Below the pieces are notes generated by a model. It worked only from the letters and a program-made list of their open reading frames with translations, searched no databases and had not been told where the DNA came from. Shown here one piece after another: positions 7,930 to 15,820 of a stretch of 64,000 nucleotides of DNA (positions within the stretch are counted from its first letter, which is position 1; each line of letters begins with the position of its first letter). Source of the stretch: JAKFEW01 sp036675505. Its GTDB lineage: Bacteria; Cyanobacteriota; Sericytochromatia; S15B-MN24; JAQBPE01. Location of the stretch: assembly GCA_036675505.1 (NCBI GenBank), contig JAKFEW010000058.1:73291-137290 (forward strand), read 5' to 3'. Both the position numbers and the translations under genes were made by a program.

Positions 7930-9399
7930 ATGATCAAGACCCGCAAGTTACGGAAAAACCGCGAAAACTGGGAGCCCGTGGTCTACAAGCCCCTCCGGGC
8001 GATGGCCGCGCTGCCGGTCGAGGTCGATCTGATCACCGCGCTGCAACGCATCAATGAGCTGATCGTCTCCGCCACCGAGCTCGACGATCTGCTCGTCGGC
8101 GCCTGCGAGGAGATCGGCCGCATCATGCGGGTCGACCGCGTGCACCTGGCGCTCGCCGCCGGCGGCCACGAGGCCTTCGGCCGGATCGGCTACGAGTGGA
8201 TCTCGAGCACGGCGATCGCGCCGACGCTCGGCGCGGAGCTGCCGAGCGAGGAAGACGACGAGGTGATGATGGACCTGGTCGCGACCGCCCCGCCGCTCGC
8301 CGTCGTCGACCCGCTCGGCGACCCCGAGCTGCCGGCCGGGCCGCGCGCGGTGTTCGGCGCGATGGGCGTGCAGAGCGCGATCGCGGGCAGGCTCCAATAC
8401 CAGGGCAAGATCCTGGGCGTGCTGTGCGCCCACCAGTGCGACCGGCCGCGCACGTGGACGAGCCAGGAGGCCACGTTCATGTCCGTGGTGCTCAGCCAGC
8501 TCTCGGTGGCGGTCGCGAACGCGCGCATGATCAAGTCGATGCAGTCCCAGCACCAGGAGCTGGTGAACCTCGCCTTCCGGCTCGAAGAGTCGCATGCCAG
8601 CCTGGAGCGCCAGGTGGCGGCGCGTACCGCCGAGCTGCGCGAGAAGAACGAGGCGCTCGCCGGGATGGTGTCCGAGCTCAAGCAGCTCGACCTGCTCAAG
8701 AGCCAGTTCCTCGATACGATCAGCCACGAGCTGCGCACGCCGATCAACTTCATCACGGGCTTCGGCTCGCTGCTCGCCGACGGCGCGTATGGCGAGCTCG
8801 CCGCGGACGCCCAGGGCGCGGTCGGCAAGGTGCTCGAAGGCGCCGATCGGCTGCTCCACCTGGTGGACGACCTGCTCGACCAGACCAAGCTCGAGCGCGG
8901 CCACCTGCAGGTCGAAGTGATACCGTTCGCGGTCGGCCCGCTCGCCGAGCGGCTCGCGGCCGAGTTCCGGCCGCTGATGGCGGCGAAAGATCAGAACTTC
9001 GAGGTCGCGGTCGAAGCCGACACGCCGGTGATCACCAACGACCCGGATCGCGTGCACCAGGTGGTGCGCAACCTGCTCTCGAACGCCCACAAGTTCACGC
9101 CTTCACACGGCACGATCCGCCTGGCGGTCGGGCCGGCGTCCGGGGGCGTGCTGATCGAGGTCGACGACTCGGGCATCGGCATCCCGCAGGACGTCCAGGA
9201 CCGCATCTTCGATCGCTTCTACCAGGTCGACAACACACGCACCCGGCACTTCGGCGGCACGGGCCTCGGCCTCGCGATCGTCAAGGGCCTGCTCGACGCG
9301 ATGGGCGGCTCCATCGCCGTCGAGAGCGCCCCCGGCGAAGGCGCCAGGTTCCGGGTCTACCTGCCCCGCGAGCTGCCCGCATCGGGGCTCGTGGCTTGA
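7930..9399 (+). CDS. GAF-domain sensor histidine kinase
   Basis: 489-aa cytoplasmic sensor kinase; no transmembrane segment is apparent. An N-terminal GAF domain (~35-195) is followed by a coiled-coil linker (~200-250), a HisKA domain with phospho-acceptor His266 in SHELRTPINF, and a HATPase domain with N-box (VVRNLLSNAHKF), G1 (DDSGIGI) and G2 (GGTGLGLAIV). GAF suggests sensing of a small ligand or redox state. No response regulator is adjacent, so it is an orphan. GGGAG at 7917-7921 supports the ATG. It probably shares a transcript with the ThDP gene upstream and the AhpD-like gene 21 bp downstream. Confidence 0.93.
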   Translation: MIKTRKLRKNRENWEPVVYKPLRAMAALPVEVDLITALQRINELIVSATELDDLLVGACEEIGRIMRVDRVHLALAAGGHEAFGRIGYEWISSTAIAPTLGAELPSEEDDEVMMDLVATAPPLAVVDPLGDPELPAGPRAVFGAMGVQSAIAGRLQYQGKILGVLCAHQCDRPRTWTSQEATFMSVVLSQLSVAVANARMIKSMQSQHQELVNLAFRLEESHASLERQVAARTAELREKNEALAGMVSELKQLDLLKSQFLDTISHELRTPINFITGFGSLLADGAYGELAADAQGAVGKVLEGADRLLHLVDDLLDQTKLERGHLQVEVIPFAVGPLAERLAAEFRPLMAAKDQNFEVAVEADTPVITNDPDRVHQVVRNLLSNAHKFTPSHGTIRLAVGPASGGVLIEVDDSGIGIPQDVQDRIFDRFYQVDNTRTRHFGGTGLGLAIVKGLLDAMGGSIAVESAPGEGARFRVYLPRELPASGLVA

Positions 9400-9420
9400 G
9401 CCGCAAGGAGGAGGAACACC

Positions 9421-9975
9421 ATGGCACGCATCGAACCCCTGGAAAGCAAGGACGCGCCGCCGGCCGTCCGCGCGTTGTACAGCCACCTGCGCCAGGAGTT
9501 GTTCATCGAGCCGAACAACTTCTTCAAGACGATCGCGTACGCGCCCGACCTGCTCGGGCCGCTGATCTCCTTCTCGCGCGTGCTGCTCGAGGAGGGCTCG
9601 CTCGACCGGCGGCTCAAGGAGTGGGTGATCCTGCAAACCGGACGCCTCAATCACTGTGACTACGTCTTCGAGGCGCACAAGCAGGCGCTCTCGCGGGCGA
9701 TCATGTCGGACGTGATCGGCGAGCGCCGCCAGCCCCTCGACACGTCGTTCCTCGACGAGTCCGAGAAGCTCGCGCTGCGCTACGCCGGCCAGATCACGGC
9801 GAATGCCGTCGAGGACGCCACCTTCGCCGAGCTGGAGGCGGCCTTCACGCGCGAGGAAATCGTCGAGCTCACGGTGCTCGCCTCGTACTACAACTTCATC
9901 TGCCGGGCCGTGAACGCGCTCGCGATCGACACCGACCAGCTCACGTTCCTCGCGCCCCAGGAGACCGGCAGCTAG
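9421..9975 (+). CDS. Carboxymuconolactone decarboxylase / AhpD-like protein
   Basis: 184-aa all-helical AhpD-fold protein. The core is LKEWVILQTGRLNHCDYVFEAH followed by QALSRAI, matching the family helix that normally carries the peroxidatic CxxC with a downstream His. Here only the first Cys is present (CDYV in place of CxxC), so the usual disulfide chemistry is probably lost or altered. A very strong ribosome binding site (AAGGAGGAGGAA, 9405-9416) precedes ATG 9421. It follows the kinase gene closely and overlaps the convergent protease gene by 4 bp at its stop. Confidence 0.85.
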   Translation: MARIEPLESKDAPPAVRALYSHLRQELFIEPNNFFKTIAYAPDLLGPLISFSRVLLEEGSLDRRLKEWVILQTGRLNHCDYVFEAHKQALSRAIMSDVIGERRQPLDTSFLDESEKLALRYAGQITANAVEDATFAELEAAFTREEIVELTVLASYYNFICRAVNALAIDTDQLTFLAPQETGS

Positions 9976-11375
9976 CGGGCGGCCGGCGCAGCCAGGAGGT
10001 TCACGACGCTGCGCTTGAACTTGTCGACGTCGAGCGACTCTTCCTGGCCCCAGGGGTTGATGAAGTGGACCTTGCCGTCCTTCACCTCCGTCACGAGCAC
10101 GGCGTGGAAGACCGTGCGGGCGAGCACTGCTTCCGGGGCGTAGACGATCGTGGCGTACATCGGCCGCTCGGGCGAGGCTTCCTTGCGCAGGCGCTCGACC
10201 AGGGCGTCCTGGCTCTTGGGGTCGATGACCTTCGGGTTCTGGACCACCATCAGCCAGTCGCGCGGGCCGCTGATGTTGTTGTCGAGCGCCCGCGCGGTCG
10301 CCGCGTCGAGCTCGGGCGAATAGGTCGGCCAGACCATCTCGTATTCGGGCTTGTCGGCGTCGAGCTGGCTGAGCAGATCGTCGGCCTGGGCGGCCTCGAG
10401 GCCCGACACCTGGGTCTGGCCCGTGGCGAGGTCGCGGTCGGCGTCCTTGTCGTTGAGGTAATCGAGCTCGCCGTTGCCGAGCTCCATCAGCGCGGGCTGG
10501 AAGAGCCGCGAGGGGAGGGAGCGGCCGCCGTCGTGCTGGTAGTCCCACTCCGGCTCGCGGACGAGCTCGGCGCCGCCGGGCAGCTTGGCCCGGCCACCGG
10601 GCGAGGCCAGGCCGCGCAGCAGCTCGACGTACAACGTGGGCTTGGTCACGGCGACGAGCATCTGGATCGAGGTCGCGGCGCAGGTGCCCCGCGAGCCCTG
10701 GGTGATCGTGAGCGGATCCTTGAGCTCGACGAGCGCCTGCGAAACCAACAGGCGGCGGTCGAGCTTGCCATCCACGTTCATGGCGGCGAGCTGGTGCAGC
10801 TGGCCGAGCAGGGGCTGGGTCAGGCGGCCGGCCACGAGCAGGTCGTGGAGGGCGATCTGGCCGGCGGCGTCGGCTTCCCGGGCGATCGCCAGGAACTGCT
10901 GCTTCGCGTTGGCGTCGAGCTTGTCGAAGGCCGGGGTCTTCTCTTGCTTGAACAGGAACGGCAGCACCTTGGCGACGAGCGCCCGCCAGCCCGTCAGGCC
11001 CGCGTAGCCGGCCATCAGCGCGCGCGAGCGCGAGGCCTGGCTGAGCGTCGAGCGCTCGGATGAGTTCGCCGGGTTGCGCACGGTGGTGGCGCGTGGCACG
11101 TCGGGCAGGCCGATCAGGAGCTTCAACGCGACGGCGCGGTCCTTCGCCTCACGGAGCATGTCCTCGTACTCGGCCAGCTTCGGGTCGTTGCGGCGCTTCG
11201 CGGCGGCGAGCTCGCCCTCCATGCGGGTGATCTCGGCCGCGATCTTGCTCGCGTCGACGCTGTTGCGGACCACCTCGAGGGCCGTCGACATCGGGTTGTC
11301 GCCCGCGCGGGCGCGCACCGCGAGCCGGGGGTGGCTGCGGAGGGCATTCTGCGCGATGGTCGAGGGCTTGGACAT
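9972..11375 (-). CDS. Putative calpain/papain-like cysteine peptidase domain protein
   Basis: 467-aa protein without clear database identity to me. The N-terminal third (~40-170) is helical and Ala/Lys-rich. The C-terminal half has what looks like a papain-fold catalytic set: ITQGSRGTCAATSIQML with Gln226 and Cys232, then FHAVLVTEV with His424, then VHFINPWGQEE with Asn440. The Q-G-x-x-G-x-C and NPWG signatures resemble calpain (C2) more than papain (C1). No signal peptide or lipobox is visible, so it is cytoplasmic or exported by a non-Sec route. Start ATG with an AGAGGA-like site upstream. Protease function is inferred from the three motifs only; it could be an inactive relative. Confidence 0.6.
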   Translation of the reverse strand: MSKPSTIAQNALRSHPRLAVRARAGDNPMSTALEVVRNSVDASKIAAEITRMEGELAAAKRRNDPKLAEYEDMLREAKDRAVALKLLIGLPDVPRATTVRNPANSSERSTLSQASRSRALMAGYAGLTGWRALVAKVLPFLFKQEKTPAFDKLDANAKQQFLAIAREADAAGQIALHDLLVAGRLTQPLLGQLHQLAAMNVDGKLDRRLLVSQALVELKDPLTITQGSRGTCAATSIQMLVAVTKPTLYVELLRGLASPGGRAKLPGGAELVREPEWDYQHDGGRSLPSRLFQPALMELGNGELDYLNDKDADRDLATGQTQVSGLEAAQADDLLSQLDADKPEYEMVWPTYSPELDAATARALDNNISGPRDWLMVVQNPKVIDPKSQDALVERLRKEASPERPMYATIVYAPEAVLARTVFHAVLVTEVKDGKVHFINPWGQEESLDVDKFKRSVVNLLAAPAAR

Positions 11376-11490
11376 GGGCGTGGCGATCCTCTTGACGGCT
11401 CCTTGACGACCTATCGCCGCACACGACGTTCACCTGAAGTTAAAAGAGGTGATGCCGGGTTCAAACTTCGGTTAACGCTGGCTCGGGTGG

Positions 11491-11496
11491 TATCAT
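11491..11496 (+). promoter_or_regulatory. -10 hexamer TATCAT upstream of hom
   Basis: TATCAT lies 31 bp before the chosen ATG at 11528. A TTAACG at 11472-11477 is 13 bp upstream, too close for a standard -35. The placement argues against the in-frame ATG at 11495, which overlaps the box itself. Confidence 0.4.
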
Positions 11497-11527
11497 GGGG
11501 CGTTCCAGACTTCGCTTCGAGGACCTC

Positions 11528-12874
11528 ATGACCCCGACCCAGCCTGCCGCCCACCACCACGCCCACCCCCACGGGGACCACCCGCCGCTCGGCGTCGGCC
11601 TGCTCGGCTGCGGCACCGTCGGCACCGGCGTCGCCAGGCTGTTGTTGGCGCGCGGCGACGAATACGCCCACCGCGCCGGCCGCCGCATCGCGCTGAAGCG
11701 CATCGGCGTGCGCGACCTCGGCCGCGACCGCGGCGTCGACCCGGCGCTCTTCACGACCGACCTCGATGCGGTCGTGCAGGATCCCGAAGTCCAGATCGTG
11801 GTCGAGACGATGGGCGGGGTGGACCCGGCGCGCCGGCTGATCATGGACGCGATCGCCGCCGGCAAGCACGTCGTCACCTCCAACAAGGAAGTCATCGCGC
11901 GCCACGGCCACGAGATCTTCCCGGCGGCGCGCGCGCGCGGCGTGGCCGTGCACGTCGAGGCCACGGTCGCGGGCGGCATCCCGATCGTGGCGGCGATCAA
12001 GCAGAGCCTCGCCGCCAACCGCATCCGCCAGATCGCGGGCATCATCAACGGCACGACCAACTACATCCTGACGATGATGAGCGCGCACGGCCAGGGGCTC
12101 GGCGAGGCGCTCGCAGAGGCCCAGCGCCTCGGCTACGCGGAGGCGGACCCCACGGCGGACGTCGAGGCCTACGACGCGGCTTACAAGATCGCGATCCTCG
12201 CTTCCACCTTCTTCGACCACCGCGTGCGCATCGAGGACGTCTACAGGGAGGGCATCTCGCACCTGACGGCCGCCGACATCCAGTACGCCCGCGAGCTCGG
12301 CTACGTGATCAAGCTGCTCGGCGTCGCGCGCCGCGAGCCCTCGGATGAGTCCGGTGAGCATCTGCAAGTGCGCGTCCACCCCACCATGATCCCGCGCTCG
12401 CACCCGCTCGCGCACATCAACGGCGTCATGAACGCGGTGGCCGTCTCGGGCGACGCGGTCGGCGAGGTGATGTTCTCGGGCCCCGGCGCCGGCATGATGC
12501 CGACGGCGAGCGCCGTGGTCGGCGACATCCTGAGCATCGCGGCCCAGCCGCACGAGCCGGCGCGCCTGATGGCCTGCCTGCACGAGGGCACCGGCGGCAT
12601 CACGCCGATCGACCAGCTCGAGACGCAGTTCTACATCCGCCTGATCGCCCACGACAAGCCGGGCGTGATCGGCACGATCGGCAACGCCTGCGGCACGCAC
12701 GGCATCTCGATCCTCTCGATGGTGCAGAAGGGCGAGAAGGACGGCCTGGCCGAAATCGTGCTGGTCACGCACCGCGTGCAGGAGCAAGCGATGCGCGCCG
12801 CGCTCGCCGAGATGGCGGACCACCCGACGATCCAGGCGATCGGCTCGGTGATCCGCGTGGAGGGCCTGCGCTGA
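11528..12874 (+). CDS. hom: Homoserine dehydrogenase with C-terminal ACT domain
   Basis: Reduces aspartate semialdehyde to homoserine, the branch point to threonine and methionine; 448 aa. The Rossmann motif GLLGCGTVGTGV is near residue 22, the catalytic core includes AGIINGTTNYILTMM and YAEADPTADVE, and a C-terminal ACT domain (~365-445, HDKPGVIGTIGNACGTHGI) implies threonine feedback control as in relatives. ATG 11528 is preferred because GAGGA precedes it at 11519-11523 and the upstream ATG lies in the -10 box. The start region is odd: a histidine-rich tail (AAHHHAHPHGDHPP) precedes the Rossmann fold. The TGA overlaps the ATG of thrC (TGATG), implying translational coupling. Confidence 0.95.
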   Translation: MTPTQPAAHHHAHPHGDHPPLGVGLLGCGTVGTGVARLLLARGDEYAHRAGRRIALKRIGVRDLGRDRGVDPALFTTDLDAVVQDPEVQIVVETMGGVDPARRLIMDAIAAGKHVVTSNKEVIARHGHEIFPAARARGVAVHVEATVAGGIPIVAAIKQSLAANRIRQIAGIINGTTNYILTMMSAHGQGLGEALAEAQRLGYAEADPTADVEAYDAAYKIAILASTFFDHRVRIEDVYREGISHLTAADIQYARELGYVIKLLGVARREPSDESGEHLQVRVHPTMIPRSHPLAHINGVMNAVAVSGDAVGEVMFSGPGAGMMPTASAVVGDILSIAAQPHEPARLMACLHEGTGGITPIDQLETQFYIRLIAHDKPGVIGTIGNACGTHGISILSMVQKGEKDGLAEIVLVTHRVQEQAMRAALAEMADHPTIQAIGSVIRVEGLR

Positions 12875-13962
12875 TGAGCACCCAGACCCAGGCGACCGCC
12901 CCCGCCCGCTGGCCCGGCCTGATCGCGCGCTACCGCGCCCACCTCCCGGTCACGGATGCAACGCCCATCATCACGCTCAACGAGGGCAATACGCCGCTCG
13001 TCGCCTCGCGACGCCTGCACGCGCGCCTGGGCCAGGGCGTCGAGCTGTACTTCAAGGTCGAGGGCGCCAACCCCACCGGCTCCTTCAAGGACCGCGGCAT
13101 GACGATGGCCGTGACCAAGGCGGTCGAGGAAGGCTCCCAGGCCGTCATCTGCGCCTCGACCGGCAACACCTCGGCCTCGATGGCCGCTTACGCCGCGGCG
13201 GCCGGCCTGCGCTGCTACATGCTCGTGCCCTACGGCTACGTGGCGCTCGGCAAGCTGGCCCAGGGGCTGCATTACGGCGCCCGCGTGATCGCGATCGACG
13301 GCAACTTCGACGCGGCGCTCACGATCGTGCGCGCGCTCTCGGAGGCCCACCCGGTCACGCTCGTGAACTCGGTCAACCCCTTCCGCATCGAGGGGCAGAA
13401 GACCGCCGCCTTCGAGGTCGTCGACCAGCTCGGCGACGCACCCGACGTGCTCGCCATCCCGGTCGGCAACGCCGGCAACATCACGGCCTACTGGAAGGGC
13501 TTCAGCGAGTATCACGCCGCCGGCCGCGCCACGAAGCGCCCGACGATGCTGGGCTTCCAGGCCGCGGGCGCCGCGCCGATCGTGCTCGACCGGCCGGTCG
13601 AAAAGCCCGAGACCGTGGCGACGGCCATCCGCATCGGCAACCCGGCCAGCTGGCAGGCGGCGATCGCCGCGCGCGACGAGTCCGGCGGCGCGATCGACGC
13701 GGTGACGGACGACGAGATCCTGGCCGCCTACGACCTGCTGGCGCGCGAGGAAGGCGTGTTCTGCGAGCCGGCCTCGGCGGCCTCGGTCGCCGGCGTGCTC
13801 AAGCGGGCGGCGGTCAAGCCGTTCGCGGCGGGCACGCGCGTCGTCTGCGTGCTCACGGGCAACGGGCTCAAGGACCCGGAGACCGCGATCGGACGGGTGG
13901 CGGGCAAGCTCGAGCCGGTGGCGGCGGACACGGGGGCGATCGCCAAGCTCTTGGGCTTTTAG
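12874..13962 (+). CDS. thrC: Threonine synthase
   Basis: PLP enzyme converting phosphohomoserine to threonine, 362 aa, the short Bacillus-type form. The PLP lysine is in NPTGSFKDRGMTMA, the phosphate-binding stretch is CASTGNTSASMAAYAAAAG, and the glycine loop is PVGNAGNITAYWKGF. It is coupled to hom by a 1-nt stop/start overlap. No thrB (homoserine kinase) follows; it must be elsewhere. The stop overlaps that of the convergent VWA gene by 4 bp. Confidence 0.96.
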   Translation: MSTQTQATAPARWPGLIARYRAHLPVTDATPIITLNEGNTPLVASRRLHARLGQGVELYFKVEGANPTGSFKDRGMTMAVTKAVEEGSQAVICASTGNTSASMAAYAAAAGLRCYMLVPYGYVALGKLAQGLHYGARVIAIDGNFDAALTIVRALSEAHPVTLVNSVNPFRIEGQKTAAFEVVDQLGDAPDVLAIPVGNAGNITAYWKGFSEYHAAGRATKRPTMLGFQAAGAAPIVLDRPVEKPETVATAIRIGNPASWQAAIAARDESGGAIDAVTDDEILAAYDLLAREEGVFCEPASAASVAGVLKRAAVKPFAAGTRVVCVLTGNGLKDPETAIGRVAGKLEPVAADTGAIAKLLGF

Positions 13963-15581
13963 CCCTCCGCCGCCGGGCTCGCCGTGGGCGTCGGCGCCGG
14001 CGTCGCGGCCGTGCCGCCCGCACGCTTCTTGCCCTGCTGCATCTGGAAGGCCTCGAACTGGAGCTCCTTCTTGAGCACCTCGCCGTCGTCCTGCCCGATC
14101 CGGTCGATGTAGCGCTTGAGCACCGCCGCGAGGTCGAGCAGGTCCTGGTCGGCCAGCTCGTCGGCCTTGCCCGCGACCAGCGTATGCTGATCCTTCAGCG
14201 CCTGGGCCGCGCCGGCCTCGTCGCCCGTGTCGAGCCGCTCGGCCGCGAGCAGCATGGCCGAGGCGGCCTGCAGGTTGATCACGCTGCTCGCCACGCGGTT
14301 GTCGCGGCTGTTGGCCTGCGCCTGCGCGTCGGCCGTGAAGCGCACCTTGGCCTCGGCCGAGGCGTTCTTGGCGCCGCCATGGGTGACGTCGTCGAAATCG
14401 ACCGAGACCTTGGCGATCGACGCCTCGCTTTCGGCGACGCCTGCCGGCACCTCGAGCTCGAGCAGCAGCACCTTGCTCTGGCTCGCGATCAGATCGTTCG
14501 AGTCCACGTTCAGGCTCTGGCCGGCCGTGCTGGTGGTGTGCCCGAAGACCTGCTTGAGCTTCACGCCCTCGGCGAGGTCGATCTTGAGCTTCACGCCGCG
14601 CGCGACGATGCGCTGCAGCGTCTTGATCTCGCCCGCGAACGCCTGTTGGGCGTCCGCCGCCGAGTTCACGAAGTAGAACGTGCCGGCGCCTTCGGTCGCG
14701 AGGTGGGTCATGAAGCCCTCGTTGAAGCCGAGGCCCACGCCGATCGTGGTGAGCGAGATGTCGCGGCGCGCGAAATCCGCGGCGCGCCGACCCAGCGTCT
14801 CGGCGTCCGTGATGCCCACGTTCGCCTCGCCGTCGGACATGAGGATGACCCGGTTGATCTTGCCCTGGTCGTATTGCGATTTGACCTGCTGGTAGCCTTC
14901 GCCGAGGCCGCCGTCGATGTTGGTCGACGAGCCCTCCGTGATGCCGGCGATGCGGGCCTTCATCGATTCCTTGTCGACGGCGAAGGCCGGCGCGAGCAGC
15001 GTCGAGACCGTCGAGTCGAAGGTGACCAGGCTGAAGAGGTCCTGCTCGCCGAGCACGTCGACCATGTTGGCGGCGGCGAGGCGCGAGTATTCGATCTTGT
15101 CGCCGGCCATCGAGCCGCTCTTGTCGAAGACGAAGCTGACGTTAAGCGGCCGCCGCGTGGCCGGCAGCTGGTCCGTGGTCTGCAGGCCGACCTGCAGGTA
15201 CATCCGCCCGCCTTTCGGGTCGAGCGCCGCCTGGCTCACGTTCGCGACAGCGCCGAGCGACTGGCCGGGCGGGACCGGGAAGTTGAAGTTGTAGGAGTCG
15301 AAGAACGTGCCGAGCCCGATGCCCGACGTGTCCGCTTTCGGCTTCGAGCCGCTGGCCGGCTTGGCTGCCGGCTTGCCGCCGCCCGCACCGGTCATGGCGC
15401 CTGTCGTGGTGCCGGTCGCGTTGTTCGCGACGCCCTGCATCTCGCCACCCGCGAAGGTGCGGCCGGTGCCGGCCTTCGGCGCGCCGCCGAGGGCCACGGC
15501 GCCAGGGATCATGCCAGTGGCGCAGCCTGTGAGGGAGACCGCGACGGCGATCGCGGCAGGGACGCGGCAGTGTCTGTGCAT
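13959..15581 (-). CDS. VWA-domain lipoprotein (copy 1)
   Basis: 540-aa secreted lipoprotein. The signal peptide ends in the lipobox VSLTGC (Cys20). A Gly/Ala/Thr/Lys-rich linker follows (~25-90), then a conserved region before the VWA domain, then the VWA domain (~150-330) with a perfect MIDAS start DKSGSM and the later SDGEANVGI segment, consistent with Mg-dependent protein binding. The C-terminal ~200 residues are predicted beta-sandwich then helices. Start ATG 15581 has GGAGGC at 15588-15593. It is a close paralogue of the gene at 15821-17374; one stretch (14441-14606) is almost identical in DNA to 16291-16456. Partner unknown. Confidence 0.85.
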   Translation of the reverse strand: MHRHCRVPAAIAVAVSLTGCATGMIPGAVALGGAPKAGTGRTFAGGEMQGVANNATGTTTGAMTGAGGGKPAAKPASGSKPKADTSGIGLGTFFDSYNFNFPVPPGQSLGAVANVSQAALDPKGGRMYLQVGLQTTDQLPATRRPLNVSFVFDKSGSMAGDKIEYSRLAAANMVDVLGEQDLFSLVTFDSTVSTLLAPAFAVDKESMKARIAGITEGSSTNIDGGLGEGYQQVKSQYDQGKINRVILMSDGEANVGITDAETLGRRAADFARRDISLTTIGVGLGFNEGFMTHLATEGAGTFYFVNSAADAQQAFAGEIKTLQRIVARGVKLKIDLAEGVKLKQVFGHTTSTAGQSLNVDSNDLIASQSKVLLLELEVPAGVAESEASIAKVSVDFDDVTHGGAKNASAEAKVRFTADAQAQANSRDNRVASSVINLQAASAMLLAAERLDTGDEAGAAQALKDQHTLVAGKADELADQDLLDLAAVLKRYIDRIGQDDGEVLKKELQFEAFQMQQGKKRAGGTAATPAPTPTASPAAEG

Positions 15582-15661
15582 ACGGGAGCCTCCAGGGCGG
15601 ACTTCGCGGGAACCGGGCGAGGGGCTAGACGAAAGGACCCCGGAGCCAGTTCCCTTGAAAA

Positions 15662-15808
15662 TTACCCCTGGTCGCTCCGTTTCCCGCCAAATCGAACGGG
15701 TATGGATGCGGTAGGCCCAACGGCCGAGCCCTTTCCGCCAACTTCCTGCTCCTCCATTTCCTCCTCCCCCTCGGGCATCCCCTGGCCACCCGGCCGGGGG
15801 ATGTCCAT
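15662..15808 (-). CDS. Possible small ORF, 48 aa, between the two VWA genes
   Basis: A 49-codon frame starts 13 nt after the stop of the upstream VWA gene. It encodes a hydrophilic Gly/Glu-rich peptide (MDIPRPGGQGMPEGEEEMEE at the start, ending KRSDQG). A strong purine-rich GGAGGAGG stretch precedes an internal in-frame ATG, so the product might be only 31 aa. No known family and no signal peptide. It may be only chance open sequence in the 239-bp gap 15582-15820, in which I see nothing else. Confidence 0.22.
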   Translation of the reverse strand: MDIPRPGGQGMPEGEEEMEEQEVGGKGSAVGPTASIPVRFGGKRSDQG

Positions 15809-15820
15809 TCGGCGGGAGGG

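Noticed and set aside
11495..11527. Alternative upstream ATG for hom
   Set aside because: It overlaps the -10 box TATCAT, so it would not be in the mRNA; ATG 11528 has a ribosome site.
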